NCBI GenBank assembly: GCA_050297015.1
Contig: JBNKRZ010000037.1
Coordinates: 1-64,000 of the forward strand
DNA: 64,000 nt
From: JACKJA01 sp050297015
GTDB lineage: Bacteria; Pseudomonadota; Alphaproteobacteria; Micavibrionales; Micavibrionaceae
Reading direction: 5' to 3'
Below the pieces are notes generated by a model. That model made no database searches. It had not been told where the DNA came from and saw only the letters and a list, made by a program, of their open reading frames with translations. Both the position numbers and the translations under genes were made by a program. Shown here in pieces: positions 16,871 to 26,032 of this stretch. Within the stretch, counting starts at the first letter, position 1. Every line of letters starts with the position of its first letter.

Positions 16871-17368
16871 TTAAAGCGTCAAAGCACGGTCAAGCAAGCC
16901 CGGTTGACGCTCATCAATTTGAGGAAAGCGTACCCGAATACTATTTTCCGCGTCCTCATCTTCCAAAAAACGCCTTGTATCCGCAGGCAACTCAGCGAGA
17001 TAATCCACAACCCAATTCCACTCCTCCATGGAAAGCGATTCCACATCATCATGCTGTTTAAACACAGCGTACGCAAAATTTTGTGCCACCAAATCCAACG
17101 CCGCTTTTAATTCCCGGTTATGCCCACCACCTATTCTCGAAGCCTGCAAAGGATTAGGTCCCTTGTGTCGACATTTCTCATCATTTTTTAAGAACGGACT
17201 TTCATCCCTTCCTAAATAATGCTCAATGATTTCTCCAGCTTTATAAACATCGTTCAGTTCCCCCTGATAAGTACAAACCTTAATTATACCAACCACTTCA
17301 TTAAAAGCTTTTACAAGAGATTCTACGGACATGCTTTCCATGTCGACGGCAGCTACGCTTTGATTCAT
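16871..17368 (-). CDS. Unknown soluble protein inserted between yceD and rpmF
   Basis: A 165-residue protein with no signal peptide, membrane segment or family signature that I recognise. It is acidic at both ends, with a helix-rich middle and a Lys/His/Arg patch (KCRHKGPNP and IGGGHNRELK). ATG 17368 is chosen, with AAGGG upstream; GTG 17377 would add three residues. It breaks the normally adjacent yceD-rpmF pair on the same strand, which suggests a lineage-specific insertion. Expression from the yceD transcript is plausible. Function unknown. Confidence 0.65.
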   Translation of the reverse strand: MNQSVAAVDMESMSVESLVKAFNEVVGIIKVCTYQGELNDVYKAGEIIEHYLGRDESPFLKNDEKCRHKGPNPLQASRIGGGHNRELKAALDLVAQNFAYAVFKQHDDVESLSMEEWNWVVDYLAELPADTRRFLEDEDAENSIRVRFPQIDERQPGLLDRALTL

Positions 17369-17449
17369 GCTCTTCACACCCTTTTATTTTGTCTCCCGGT
17401 TTAAAACTGCCCTATTATTTACATATCCAGAATTCTTTTTGCAAGAAAA

Positions 17450-18058
17450 TTAGGATATTTCTTTGTCTTCCTTCCATTTTTTCAGGGCCTCAAACGGATT
17501 GGGGCGGGAGGGCGCCTTCAAAGGCACGCTGTCGGCCTTTTCAATGTTATCAGAGACAACGCCTTCCTTATGCGGGTAAGGGTTCACCCCCAGCGCTAAA
17601 TACTGCGCTGCCAGTTCCCCTAAATCAATCTGACCGTCTATAATCGGTTCGGGATCGTCCTTTTCTTCAAGAACGGGAAGTTCTGCTTCTGCACCCCGCC
17701 CCAAACGCTCGTGCCGGGCACGCGCAAATGAAACCGCTTGCGCCTCATCCATGTACCATGCGCTAATCGGCTCACACACTTCTTCAGCAACAGGCTCAAG
17801 ACTCACAACACAGTTCTGCGTGACGAGAGCCTTCACCTCTCCTTCCGCACGAATCACATGCCCGCCGGGTTCCCGTTTCAAGAGAATATCAGCCGTCAAA
17901 GCCTCAACGGAAACGACTTGCAAACGACGGGCGATATCCTTGCATTCCTCCGGTGCCGCAGAAATAGTAAAGGTGCGCCCCTCAACCGTTATGTCATCGG
18001 CTTCTATCATATATGACCATTCATGTCGTAAAGCCGTTTTTGGTTTTGCTTCTGTCAT
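17450..18058 (-). CDS. yceD: YceD family (DUF177) protein, 23S rRNA accumulation protein
   Basis: A 202-residue cytoplasmic protein of the family whose members are needed for normal 23S rRNA levels and sit next to rpmF. The conserved central part (about 80-145) includes LVTQNCVVSLEPV and the acidic EKDDPEPIIDGQIDLGELAAQYLAL region, with the closing NPFEALKKWK typical of the alphaproteobacterial form. The start overlaps the stop of the upstream chaperone gene by four bases (ATGA), so the pair is coupled. The usual downstream rpmF is displaced by an unknown gene. Confidence 0.88.
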   Translation of the reverse strand: MTEAKPKTALRHEWSYMIEADDITVEGRTFTISAAPEECKDIARRLQVVSVEALTADILLKREPGGHVIRAEGEVKALVTQNCVVSLEPVAEEVCEPISAWYMDEAQAVSFARARHERLGRGAEAELPVLEEKDDPEPIIDGQIDLGELAAQYLALGVNPYPHKEGVVSDNIEKADSVPLKAPSRPNPFEALKKWKEDKEIS

Positions 18059-18600
18059 GGTTCTTTATTTTCCTCTATATCCTTAAACGTAATACGCCCC
18101 GCGCCAATATTGGCATCTTCCTGAGCTGCCAGAGCCACCTGGTTGTCTTCCATATAAACAGCCAACCGCTCACTTTCCACTTTTTTCTCACCCGCATAAA
18201 GCGCACGGTTCAAAAGCAAACACAACGATTCCCGATCCCCCATCGCCCCTTGATAGGCTATGGCACGCCCCTTGTACAACGCCATCATGCGCTTCATGCG
18301 GCGCGGGAGCCCCATATCGCCAATTCCCATCTCCCGCAAGCCAGACTCAACATCGCGAAACATCGCATCAAACAAAGCCTGCGCGATTTTAGCGCCCTGC
18401 TCTTCCCGAACCTGAAGACGATCCCAGACAAGAAAGGCGTGCAGAACGAGCATTTCAAAACGCCCCTCCATCGTATCCGGCACGGCACAGCTCGTATAAA
18501 AGACCGGCTGGCGCGCCTGATTGACGATAGAACGGTACAAAAGCACCGCAACATTCTTTTCCGGCGATTGTTTCTTGAAAAATGCGAACATCTGTTTCAT
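18055..18600 (-). CDS. Ubiquinol-cytochrome c (bc1 complex) assembly chaperone, CBP3 family
   Basis: A 181-residue protein of the CBP3/UQCC1 family, which assists cytochrome b assembly of the bc1 complex. The characteristic helical core is seen: YRSIVNQARQPVFYTSCAVPDTMEGRFEM, then GLREMGIGDMGLPRRMKRM with its Arg/Lys-rich turn. No signal peptide is present, so it acts on the cytoplasmic side of the membrane. It is divergent from bamE with a 55-base shared promoter region and coupled to yceD, an arrangement common in alphaproteobacteria. Confidence 0.88.
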   Translation of the reverse strand: MKQMFAFFKKQSPEKNVAVLLYRSIVNQARQPVFYTSCAVPDTMEGRFEMLVLHAFLVWDRLQVREEQGAKIAQALFDAMFRDVESGLREMGIGDMGLPRRMKRMMALYKGRAIAYQGAMGDRESLCLLLNRALYAGEKKVESERLAVYMEDNQVALAAQEDANIGAGRITFKDIEENKEP

Positions 18601-18655
18601 TCTGGCCCGTGTTTAATAATGCGATGGATATAACATAGGGTTTGGATTTTTGACC

Positions 18656-19090
18656 ATGAAAAAAGTAACTTTACTCATCTGTGCTGCGGCATGCACTCTT
18701 TCTGTGAACGCATGCACACCGACGTCCCATGTTCGTGGCAATCTGGTAGAAGATTTCCGCTTAGACGAAGTCAAACCCGGGGTGGATACGGCATCAGACG
18801 TTTTGCGCAAGATTGGCTCACCTACGACCAAAGCACCGTTCGATGATAAAATCTGGTACTATATTGGACAAGAGACTGAAAAACGCGGCATTCTCGACGA
18901 GGACGTTACAAATGAACGCATTCTGGTCCTGACCTTCAATGACGAGGGAATCGTCCAATCTATCAAAGATGCCGATAGCGAACGCATGCCTATTCCCTAT
19001 GACCGTCAAAAAACGCCTACATCAGGCAATGAAATGACCGCCATGCAACAATTCCTTGGCAATCTAGGCCGTTTCAACGGTGAGGAATAA
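18656..19090 (+). CDS. bamE: Outer-membrane assembly lipoprotein BamE
   Basis: A small lipoprotein of the BAM complex that folds outer-membrane beta-barrels. Signal peptide plus lipobox LSVNAC, then the SmpA/OmlA domain: VKPGVDTASDVLRKIGSPT and WYYIGQETEKR, LVLTFNDEGIV. The frame opens at a TTG (18650), but ATG at 18656 gives a standard lipoprotein signal and 144 residues. A strong terminator follows at 19117-19150. Confidence 0.93.
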   Translation: MKKVTLLICAAACTLSVNACTPTSHVRGNLVEDFRLDEVKPGVDTASDVLRKIGSPTTKAPFDDKIWYYIGQETEKRGILDEDVTNERILVLTFNDEGIVQSIKDADSERMPIPYDRQKTPTSGNEMTAMQQFLGNLGRFNGEE

Positions 19091-19116
19091 AAACGGATTT
19101 CTTCTGGAAACAAATA

Positions 19117-19150
19117 AAAAGCCCCGCACAAAACCGGCGGGGCTTTTCTT
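19117..19150. terminator. Bidirectional terminator between bamE and hppA
   Basis: AAAA-GCCCCGC (19117-19127), nine-base loop, GCGGGGC-TTTT (19137-19147). It has A-rich and T-rich flanks on both sides, so it can stop the bamE transcript and the convergent hppA transcript. Confidence 0.93.
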
Positions 19151-19175
19151 TTGTTCGATATAAAAGGAGTGTTTC

Positions 19176-21278
19176 TCAGCCCATCGTGAATTTCGCAATA
19201 ATCGCTATCAACAGGATCGCAACGATATTCGTGATTTTGATGAGCGGGTTTACCGCCGGGCCGGACGTGTCTTTGTACGGGTCGCCGACAGTATCACCTG
19301 TCACGGCCGCTTTATGAGCCTCCGATCCCTTACCGCCACAATTACCGTCCTCAATGAACTTCTTGGCGTTATCCCATGCGCCCCCGCCGGAGGTCATGGA
19401 AATCGCCACGAACAAGCCCGTCACAATCGTGCCCATCAGCATCGCCCCCACAGTTTGCAAAGCGGCCTGCATGGAGTTGCTCACCAACATCACCACGGCA
19501 AACACAATAAAAGGTGTTAAAACCGGCAGTAATGACGGGGCCACCATTTCCTTAATCGCCGAGCGTGTCAGGATATCAACGGCCTTGCCATATTCAGGTT
19601 TGGCTTTTCCTTCCAGAATACCCGCGATTTCTTTGAATTGGCGACGCACTTCGATGATAACGCTTTCCGCCGCACGGCCCACGGCCATCATCGACATTGC
19701 CCCGAAATAGTACGGCAGCAAACCACCAATAAACAGACCAATCACGACGTAAGGATCCTGAAGCGAGAACGTCATTTGCCCGACATCCGGAAGGTAGTGT
19801 TTAATTTCCTCCGTATAGGCGGCAAACAGCACCAGAGCCGCCAAACCAGCAGAGCCAATAGCATAGCCCTTGGTCACGGCTTTGGTGGTATTCCCCACGG
19901 CGTCCAGCGCATCGGTCGTCTTGCGGACCTCTTCCGGCAGTTCAGCCATCTCAGCAATCCCGCCAGCATTATCCGTTACCGGGCCATAAGCATCAAGAGC
20001 CACAACCATACCGGCCAGAGACAGCATCGAGGTCGCCGCAATGGCAATCCCGTACAATCCGGCCTGTGAGTACGCAATAAATATTCCGGCGCAAATAACC
20101 AGAACCGGCAAAGCCGTGGCTTCCATAGAAATCGCCAAGCCCTGTATCACGTTTGTGGCATGCCCCGACTCCGAGGATTTTGCCACGATTTGCACCGGAC
20201 GGTGTTCGGTTCCCGTATAGTATTCCGTGATCCAAACGATCAAACCGGTAACACCCAGCCCCGTTAAAACGCACCAAAAGATTTTAACACCATTGATCGC
20301 GCCCATATTCTCGAACGGGATAATCGTGTCGTAAAGCCCTGTATCGACGATCAAGGCCGCGATAAAGATGGCAGAAAAAAGGGCGCTGGCAAAAAAGCCT
20401 TTATAAAGGGCCCCCATGATGTTTTTGGAACCTTCATTCAGCGTCACAAAGCGCGTCCCTATGATAGAGCCAAAAATACATACAGCCCCTATAATCAGCG
20501 GTAACATCATCATCGGTAGCGCCACATCAGGTGCAAAAACGCTGTTTGCAATCAACATTGTCGCCACGATCGTCACAGCATATGTCTCAAACAAGTCAGC
20601 GGCCATCCCGGCGCAATCCCCCACGTTATCACCCACATTATCAGCGATAACCGCCGCGTTCCGCGGATCGTCCTCCGGAATTCCGGCTTCGACTTTTCCC
20701 ACCAGGTCAGCGCCGACATCGGCCCCCTTGGTGAATATCCCGCCGCCGAGACGAGCGAAGATAGAGATCAGTGAAGCGCCAAAACCCAACGCAACGAGCC
20801 CTTCAAGAATGCCACGTACCTCCAACCCCATAGAGGAAAGAATAATGTAGTATACCATCACCCCTAACAAACCGAGCCCGACCACCAGCATCCCGGTCGT
20901 TGCGCCCGATTGAAAAGAAACATCCAAAGCTTTTTCAATACCTTGCGTTGCCGCCTGCGTTGTGCGGACATTGGCGCGGACAGAAACATTCATGCCAATA
21001 TAGCCGGCAATCCCGGACAAGATAGAACCGATAAGAAAACCAACAGCCACATGAGCGCCCAGCAAAAGGCCCAGCAGAACCGCAACACCAACACCGACCT
21101 TGGCAATCGTAGCATATTGGCGGTTCAAATAAGCACTTGCCCCTTCTTGAATCGCGGCGGCAATCTCTTGCATACGTTCATTTCCGGCATCGTTATTCAT
21201 AACCTTTCGCGCCAAATAGGCCCCATACAGCAGAGCCGCCATCCCGGCGCAGGTCACCATGAAATATATCTCAATCAT
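19176..21278 (-). CDS. hppA: Membrane proton-pumping pyrophosphatase, K+-independent type
   Basis: Couples pyrophosphate hydrolysis to proton export across the inner membrane. The 700-residue protein has some 16 hydrophobic segments and the active-site loops KGADVGADLVGKVE, DNVGDNVGDCAG and TGDTVGDPYKDTSGP with their Asp and Lys residues intact. The ion-type determinant reads GNTTKAVTKG: Lys followed three residues later by Thr, the pattern of the K+-independent family, whereas the K+-dependent family has Ala and Gly. AGGGG precedes the ATG. It stands alone between two terminators. In many alphaproteobacteria it follows nusB/thiL; here fliL and panB lie between, and thiL is absent. Confidence 0.96.
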   Translation of the reverse strand: MIEIYFMVTCAGMAALLYGAYLARKVMNNDAGNERMQEIAAAIQEGASAYLNRQYATIAKVGVGVAVLLGLLLGAHVAVGFLIGSILSGIAGYIGMNVSVRANVRTTQAATQGIEKALDVSFQSGATTGMLVVGLGLLGVMVYYIILSSMGLEVRGILEGLVALGFGASLISIFARLGGGIFTKGADVGADLVGKVEAGIPEDDPRNAAVIADNVGDNVGDCAGMAADLFETYAVTIVATMLIANSVFAPDVALPMMMLPLIIGAVCIFGSIIGTRFVTLNEGSKNIMGALYKGFFASALFSAIFIAALIVDTGLYDTIIPFENMGAINGVKIFWCVLTGLGVTGLIVWITEYYTGTEHRPVQIVAKSSESGHATNVIQGLAISMEATALPVLVICAGIFIAYSQAGLYGIAIAATSMLSLAGMVVALDAYGPVTDNAGGIAEMAELPEEVRKTTDALDAVGNTTKAVTKGYAIGSAGLAALVLFAAYTEEIKHYLPDVGQMTFSLQDPYVVIGLFIGGLLPYYFGAMSMMAVGRAAESVIIEVRRQFKEIAGILEGKAKPEYGKAVDILTRSAIKEMVAPSLLPVLTPFIVFAVVMLVSNSMQAALQTVGAMLMGTIVTGLFVAISMTSGGGAWDNAKKFIEDGNCGGKGSEAHKAAVTGDTVGDPYKDTSGPAVNPLIKITNIVAILLIAIIAKFTMG

Positions 21279-21445
21279 ATTATTCCCCTTTTAATTACGT
21301 TTAGTTTTATTTACTTCAAACGTCTTGGAAGGCATGAGGATGTCTTGAAAGACACTCAAGAGTGCGTAACTATCCCTTGCGAGGCAAGAGCTTGTTTATG
21401 TTATCCACAGGGGAGGCGTTTCAAAAAGCTGAACATAGAAAAACA

Positions 21446-21468
21446 AAAAACCCGAAAATCGGGTTTTT
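21446..21468 (-). terminator. Rho-independent terminator after fliL
   Basis: AAAAACCCGA, three-base loop, TCGGGTTTTT; on the minus strand the stem is followed by a T-run. It lies 49 bases past the fliL stop. The rest of 21279-21516 holds the hppA promoter region, where a CTTGA/TCAAG hairpin near 21350 is visible but unassigned. Confidence 0.88.
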
Positions 21469-21516
21469 AAACAGAGATAAATAACGGATAGTGGTGGAAG
21501 AAAACAGCCGTCACAC

Positions 21517-21999
21517 CTACATCGGGCGTTGTTGAACGACCTGAAGCAAAACATCTTGTACGGCATCTTCACCCAGAACGCGATTACTGATTTCGCGTAA
21601 ATGGTCTTTAACCATTTTCACCTTCAAAACACCGCCATCCAAAGCGACCTGTTTATTCAAAATTCCATACATCTCTTGAATATAGGCATCTTTCAAGCGT
21701 GGCTCATAGCGCTCCACCTTATCACGATCATGGTCGTTTTCGACTTCAATAGCCACAACCAAGCTAAGGGTCTGAGCTATACCGTTTTTGTCGATAATAG
21801 GAAGAATCAAAGGGTCCATTTCAACATACTGGAACTTGCCGTCCTTAGCGTCGCCATGCTCCGCAACTTCCGCAGCCTTTTGATGTTCCTCATCCGCGCC
21901 TATGGAAGCTTCGGCAGGCTTCATAAAGAAAAAGTAAGCGCCGGCACCGCCTCCGCCGAGCACTAATAAAACGACCAGCGCTAGAATTAGTTTTTTCAT
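21517..21999 (-). CDS. fliL: Flagellar basal-body-associated protein FliL
   Basis: A 160-residue inner-membrane protein that supports stator function next to the motor. One membrane segment (about 4-27, LILALVVLLVLGGGGAGAYF) is followed by a short acidic linker and a periplasmic FliL domain: VEMDPLILPI, LSLVVAIEVEN, and the closing LLQVVQQRPM. It is a lone gene here, not within a fli operon, with its own terminator. Together with motAB at 28-30 kb it implies a flagellated cell. Confidence 0.92.
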   Translation of the reverse strand: MKKLILALVVLLVLGGGGAGAYFFFMKPAEASIGADEEHQKAAEVAEHGDAKDGKFQYVEMDPLILPIIDKNGIAQTLSLVVAIEVENDHDRDKVERYEPRLKDAYIQEMYGILNKQVALDGGVLKVKMVKDHLREISNRVLGEDAVQDVLLQVVQQRPM

Positions 22000-22224
22000 T
22001 TTGAAATTTGATCCCTAAATAAAGAAGATGTGAACCCTATGGCTATAATGATAGGGGAAAATCTTTAAGATCAGGTTACTGTTATATGGAATTTTATATA
22101 AGTTTGACGCGCGTGAACCGTCAATGAATGGTGCATGCGGCGGATAAAATAAATTATTACATATCAACAAGATACACAGATAATCCACAAAAACACCCCC
22201 GGCGGTGCCCCCCATCAAAAAGGA

Positions 22225-23049
22225 TTATGACGCTTTTTTAAGTGCCTTTTTAGAGATGTATGTGAAAGATTCCGAAGGAAATTTTCGCGCCGCAACATCA
22301 TGGGCATACGACTCAATAGCCGATTCGATGTCAGAGGCTAAATCAGCATAGCGCTTAACAAATTTCGGAGCCGCACCTAAAGATAAGCCCAGCATATCAT
22401 CAGTAACCAAAACCTGCCCGTCACATGCTGCGGAAGCGCCAATTCCGATCGTGGGTATAGCGATATCTTCAGTAATCTGCGCGGCCAAATCGGGTGTTAT
22501 GCATTCCATGACCACTGCAAAAGCACCGCTTTCTGCCACAGCTTGGGCATCAGAACGGATTTTTTCCGCCTCTCTTTCATCCCGTCCCTGCACGTGATAT
22601 CCGCCTGCGCCATGGACTGACTGCGGTTGTAAACCAACATGCCCCATCACGGGAATACCGCGTTGTGTCAGAAATTCAATCGTTCCCGCCATTTCAACGC
22701 CGCCTTCGATTTTTACAGCCGTACAGCCGGTTTCCTTCAAGAGGCGGGCCGCATTACGAAAAGCTTGTTCCGGGCTTTCCTGATAAGAAGCAAAAGGCAT
22801 ATCAACCACGACAAGCGCCCTTTCACTACCCCGCACGACAGCCGCGCCGTGAGCGGACATCATCTCCAATGTCACGGGCAATGTGCTATCAAAGCCATAA
22901 AGCACCATCCCCAGAGAATCACCCACCAGCAACATATCAACATAATTATCGAGATGTTTAGCCATCGGCGCGGCATAGGCCGTCAACATAACAAGCGGCG
23001 CTATCCCCTTTTGCTTTTGAATATCACGAATGGTTTTTCGAGCGGTCAT
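22225..23049 (-). CDS. panB: 3-methyl-2-oxobutanoate hydroxymethyltransferase
   Basis: First committed step of pantothenate synthesis, using 5,10-methylene-tetrahydrofolate. Family motifs MLTAYAAPMA, LLVGDSLGMVLYG (metal Asp), DMPFASYQ, KIEGG and VMGHVGLQPQSVH are intact. ATG 23049 is chosen because AGGAG stands seven bases upstream; a GTG two codons earlier is less likely. It follows nusB by 18 bases, so probably shares its transcript. panC is not in the window. The 225 bases beyond, toward fliL, show no recognisable feature. Confidence 0.95.
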   Translation of the reverse strand: MTARKTIRDIQKQKGIAPLVMLTAYAAPMAKHLDNYVDMLLVGDSLGMVLYGFDSTLPVTLEMMSAHGAAVVRGSERALVVVDMPFASYQESPEQAFRNAARLLKETGCTAVKIEGGVEMAGTIEFLTQRGIPVMGHVGLQPQSVHGAGGYHVQGRDEREAEKIRSDAQAVAESGAFAVVMECITPDLAAQITEDIAIPTIGIGASAACDGQVLVTDDMLGLSLGAAPKFVKRYADLASDIESAIESYAHDVAARKFPSESFTYISKKALKKAS

Positions 23050-23067
23050 GAGCACTCTCCTACATAT

Positions 23068-23568
23068 CTACGCGCCATCCCGGAAAGACTTGGCAAGACG
23101 ATCCAAAATGCCGTTAACCAGCTTACTTTCCCCCTGATCGTAAAAGGCATGGGTCACGTGAAGGTAGTCGGAAATCACAATCGGTGCATCAATATCATGA
23201 TGTGCCATCAACTCAAATCCTCCACAGAGGAAAACAGCCATCAGCAAAGGATCAGCGGGTTTATCCACAGTCTTTGCCTCCTCGGTACCTTTACGCCAAA
23301 AGGAGAAAATAACAGGTTCCAAATCTGCCCGCCGTGTTTCTACGCCCTGAACGATTCTGCTAAAAAGGGCGGCGTCGGGAACAATCATTTCATCACCATC
23401 AACCTCTTTTCCAAAACGAAGTTCCTGATATTCCGTTATAACGGAAGCGGCTGTTTGTTCGTTTTTTAGTTGCTGGTACACCGCTTGAACTGCGGCGAGA
23501 CGCGCGGCCCCCGCACGGGCTTTAGCCGAGCTTTTCTTTGCTATCTTTTTTGTATTTGCCGCCGTCAT
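23068..23568 (-). CDS. nusB: Transcription antitermination factor NusB
   Basis: An RNA-binding helical protein that with NusE binds boxA and promotes rRNA antitermination. The 166-residue protein starts with a basic Lys/Ala-rich extension (residues 2-22), then ARLAAVQAVYQ, and ends with the family pattern DYLHVTHAFYDQGESKLVNGILDRLAK. In most alphaproteobacteria riboflavin genes lie just upstream; here nrdR is the neighbour, after a 138-base gap. panB follows closely. Confidence 0.94.
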   Translation of the reverse strand: MTAANTKKIAKKSSAKARAGAARLAAVQAVYQQLKNEQTAASVITEYQELRFGKEVDGDEMIVPDAALFSRIVQGVETRRADLEPVIFSFWRKGTEEAKTVDKPADPLLMAVFLCGGFELMAHHDIDAPIVISDYLHVTHAFYDQGESKLVNGILDRLAKSFRDGA

Positions 23569-23706
23569 AAAAAATATTCCAACCTTTGCTCATTGCTAAA
23601 AATGACCCGTTTTTGTCATTGTGTATAAATCAATCCTTCCTGTGCATAACGCACTTTGAACTCATATAAGGGTCAAAAAAGGATCAATGGCGCGGGTCAT
23701 AACTCA

Positions 23707-24183
23707 TCACTCCGCAGCCGTCTTACTATAAGGCAATTCCTTGATTTCCTGTAAAAATGAATCAAAATCTTCGGGATTTCTAAAATCACGATAGACCGAA
23801 GCATAACGAATGTAACCAACCGTATCGAGCTGTGCCAAAGCTTGCATCACCAAACCACCGATTTTCTCGGAGCTAATTTCCATCTCTCCCATGCTTTCAA
23901 GCTGGCGGACGATGGCCGTGGCCGTCTTTTCAATTTGCTCCTGTTCAACCGGACGCTTCCGCAGCGCCGTTTGCATAGATTTAATAAGCTTTTCACGGTT
24001 AAAAGGTTGACGGCGGTCACCGGCCTTAAGAACAATAATATCGCGCAATTGAACCCGTTCAAAGGTCGTGAAGCGCGCACCACATTCCGGACAAGCGCGG
24101 CGGCGGCGAATGGAGGAGCCATCCTCCGCCGGGCGCGAATCTTTCACCTGACTGTCTTCATTTCCACAAAACGGGCAACGCAT
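23707..24183 (-). CDS. nrdR: Ribonucleotide reductase repressor NrdR
   Basis: A zinc- and nucleotide-binding repressor of ribonucleotide reductase genes. The amino-terminal zinc ribbon MRCPFCGNEDSQVKDSR...CPECGARFTTFER supplies four Cys ligands, and an ATP-cone domain covers about 46-140. Length 158 is standard. It lies nine bases after glyA, the usual glyA-nrdR pairing. The NrdR boxes it binds would be upstream of nrd genes that are outside this window. Confidence 0.96.
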   Translation of the reverse strand: MRCPFCGNEDSQVKDSRPAEDGSSIRRRRACPECGARFTTFERVQLRDIIVLKAGDRRQPFNREKLIKSMQTALRKRPVEQEQIEKTATAIVRQLESMGEMEISSEKIGGLVMQALAQLDTVGYIRYASVYRDFRNPEDFDSFLQEIKELPYSKTAAE

Positions 24184-24192
24184 AAGCTATCC

Positions 24193-25473
24193 TTACATCC
24201 CTTCATAGAGCGGAAAACGGGCACAGAGCGCTTCGATCTTGGTGCGGACAGCTTGTTCAACCGCGGCGTTACCTTCCGGGCCGTTAGCGGCGAGTCCATC
24301 AAGGACCTCCACCATCATTTCCCCGACCTGCTTGAATTCAGCCATACCGAAACCACGCGTCGTCGCCGCCGGCGTACCCAAACGCACGCCGCTGGTCACA
24401 AACGGTTTTTCCGGATCAAACGGCACAGCATTTTTGTTGCAAGTCATACCGGCATTTTCAAGCGCGACTTCAGCCTTGTTCCCCGTCAGCCCCTTAGGCC
24501 GCAGATCAACCAAAACAATGTGACTGTCTGTACCGCCGGAAACAATATCCAATCCGCCGGACACCAACGTTTCAGCCAGCACCTTCGCATTATCCACAAT
24601 CGCCTGCGCATAAGATTTGAATTCCGGTTGCAGCACCTCACCAAAACAAACGGCCTTGGCGGCAATCACATGCATCAACGGCCCACCTTGCAAACCGGGG
24701 AAGATGCTGGAATTCAGCTTTTTGTAGATTTCCTCACTATTCGTCAGGATCATTCCGCCACGCGGCCCGCGCAGGGTTTTGTGCGTCGTCGTCGTCGTCA
24801 CATCAGCATACGGCACCGGTGAAGGATAAGAACCGCCTGCGATCAACCCGGCATAGTGCGCCATATCGACCATCAAGTAAGCCCCGACGCTATCGGCGAT
24901 CGCACGGAAGCGCGCCCAGTCAATGACCCGCGGATAGGCCGAAGCACCGGCAATAATCAACTTGGGTTTATGCTCCTTGGCCAGTGCCTCGACTTCATCA
25001 TAATCAATCAAAGCATCTTCTTTCCTGACCCCATATTGCACCGCATTAAACCACTTCCCGGATTGGTTTGGTTTGGCACCATGAGTCAAATGCCCCCCGG
25101 CCGCCAGCGACATCCCCAACACCGTGTCACCGGGCTCAATCAGGGCCATCATGACACCTTGGTTAGCTTGTGAGCCAGAGTGCGGCTGGACGTTCACATA
25201 TTCACAACCAAAAATTTCCTTCGCACGCTGTTGCGCCAAATCTTCAGCCACATCAACATATTCACAACCGCCATAGTAACGTTTGTGCGGGTAGCCTTCC
25301 GCGTATTTATTGGTCAAAACCGAACCTTGGGCCTCTAAAACGGCGCGGGAAACAATGTTCTCACTGGCGATTAATTCAACCTGATTGCGCTGACGGGAAA
25401 GTTCCTTGCGCACGGCATCAAAAACCGCAGCGTCGTGACTTTCCAAACCTTCTGTAAAAAAGCTGTTTACCAT
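24193..25473 (-). CDS. glyA: Serine hydroxymethyltransferase
   Basis: PLP enzyme that interconverts serine and glycine, feeding the one-carbon folate pool. Signatures: ELIASENIVSRAVL, YAEGYPHKRYYGGCEYVD, and the PLP-lysine site TTTTHKTLRGPRGG. The frame opens at an ATG at 25506, but ATG 25473, preceded by AAGGGATGAG, gives the normal 426 residues and starts at the conserved FFTEGL region. It is followed at once by nrdR and preceded by rpiB at 59 bases. Confidence 0.96.
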   Translation of the reverse strand: MVNSFFTEGLESHDAAVFDAVRKELSRQRNQVELIASENIVSRAVLEAQGSVLTNKYAEGYPHKRYYGGCEYVDVAEDLAQQRAKEIFGCEYVNVQPHSGSQANQGVMMALIEPGDTVLGMSLAAGGHLTHGAKPNQSGKWFNAVQYGVRKEDALIDYDEVEALAKEHKPKLIIAGASAYPRVIDWARFRAIADSVGAYLMVDMAHYAGLIAGGSYPSPVPYADVTTTTTHKTLRGPRGGMILTNSEEIYKKLNSSIFPGLQGGPLMHVIAAKAVCFGEVLQPEFKSYAQAIVDNAKVLAETLVSGGLDIVSGGTDSHIVLVDLRPKGLTGNKAEVALENAGMTCNKNAVPFDPEKPFVTSGVRLGTPAATTRGFGMAEFKQVGEMMVEVLDGLAANGPEGNAAVEQAVRTKIEALCARFPLYEGM

Positions 25474-25532
25474 GTTCTCATCCCTTTTTTCTGCTGTTGC
25501 CCCCATATCTATAGCCCTTTCTTTTAATAAAT

Positions 25533-25976
25533 TCAGATACCTTTACCCAATTTTTCAACGCGTGCCTCATGACGCCCCCCTTCGTAATCTGTTAAGAGGA
25601 AGGTTTCAACACAATCCATAGCCACTTGAATTCCAACAATTCTCGCACCCAAAGCCAAGACGTTCGCGTTATTATGTTCCCGCGTCAAACGCGCCATTGT
25701 CGAATCGGTACAGAGCGCCGCGCGCACCTTTGCGTAACGGTTTGCCGCAATAGATATTCCGATCCCGGTGCCGCAAATCACAATCCCGGCATCGGCGCGT
25801 CCCTCGGCCACCGCCGCACCCAGCGCATCGCCATAATCGGCATAATTACAAGATTCAGCCGAGTCCGTCCCCAGATCAAGAATCTCGTAACGCCCGGCCA
25901 AAGCGCTTTTAATTTCTTCCTTCAGAGCATAACCACCATGATCGCTGGCCATTGCTATTGTCTTGAAATCCGGCAC
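25533..25976 (-). CDS. rpiB: Ribose 5-phosphate isomerase B
   Basis: Interconverts ribose 5-phosphate and ribulose 5-phosphate. Motifs: MASDHGGYALKE at the start, GTDSAESCNYADYG, and the active-site GIVICGTGIGISIAANRY with its Cys. The 147-residue protein starts at GTG 25976 with AAGGGG nine bases upstream. It leads the rpiB-glyA-nrdR run. Confidence 0.94.
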   Translation of the reverse strand: MPDFKTIAMASDHGGYALKEEIKSALAGRYEILDLGTDSAESCNYADYGDALGAAVAEGRADAGIVICGTGIGISIAANRYAKVRAALCTDSTMARLTREHNNANVLALGARIVGIQVAMDCVETFLLTDYEGGRHEARVEKLGKGI

Positions 25977-26032
25977 GAAGGCATTCCCCTTGTAAACTGT
26001 ACAGAGGCTTCTATATAGAGGATTCCGGGCAC

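Noticed and set aside
23842..24822. 326-codon open frame on the plus strand
   Set aside because: Lies antisense to nrdR and glyA, whose families are certain; composition rich in Arg/His is a frame shadow.
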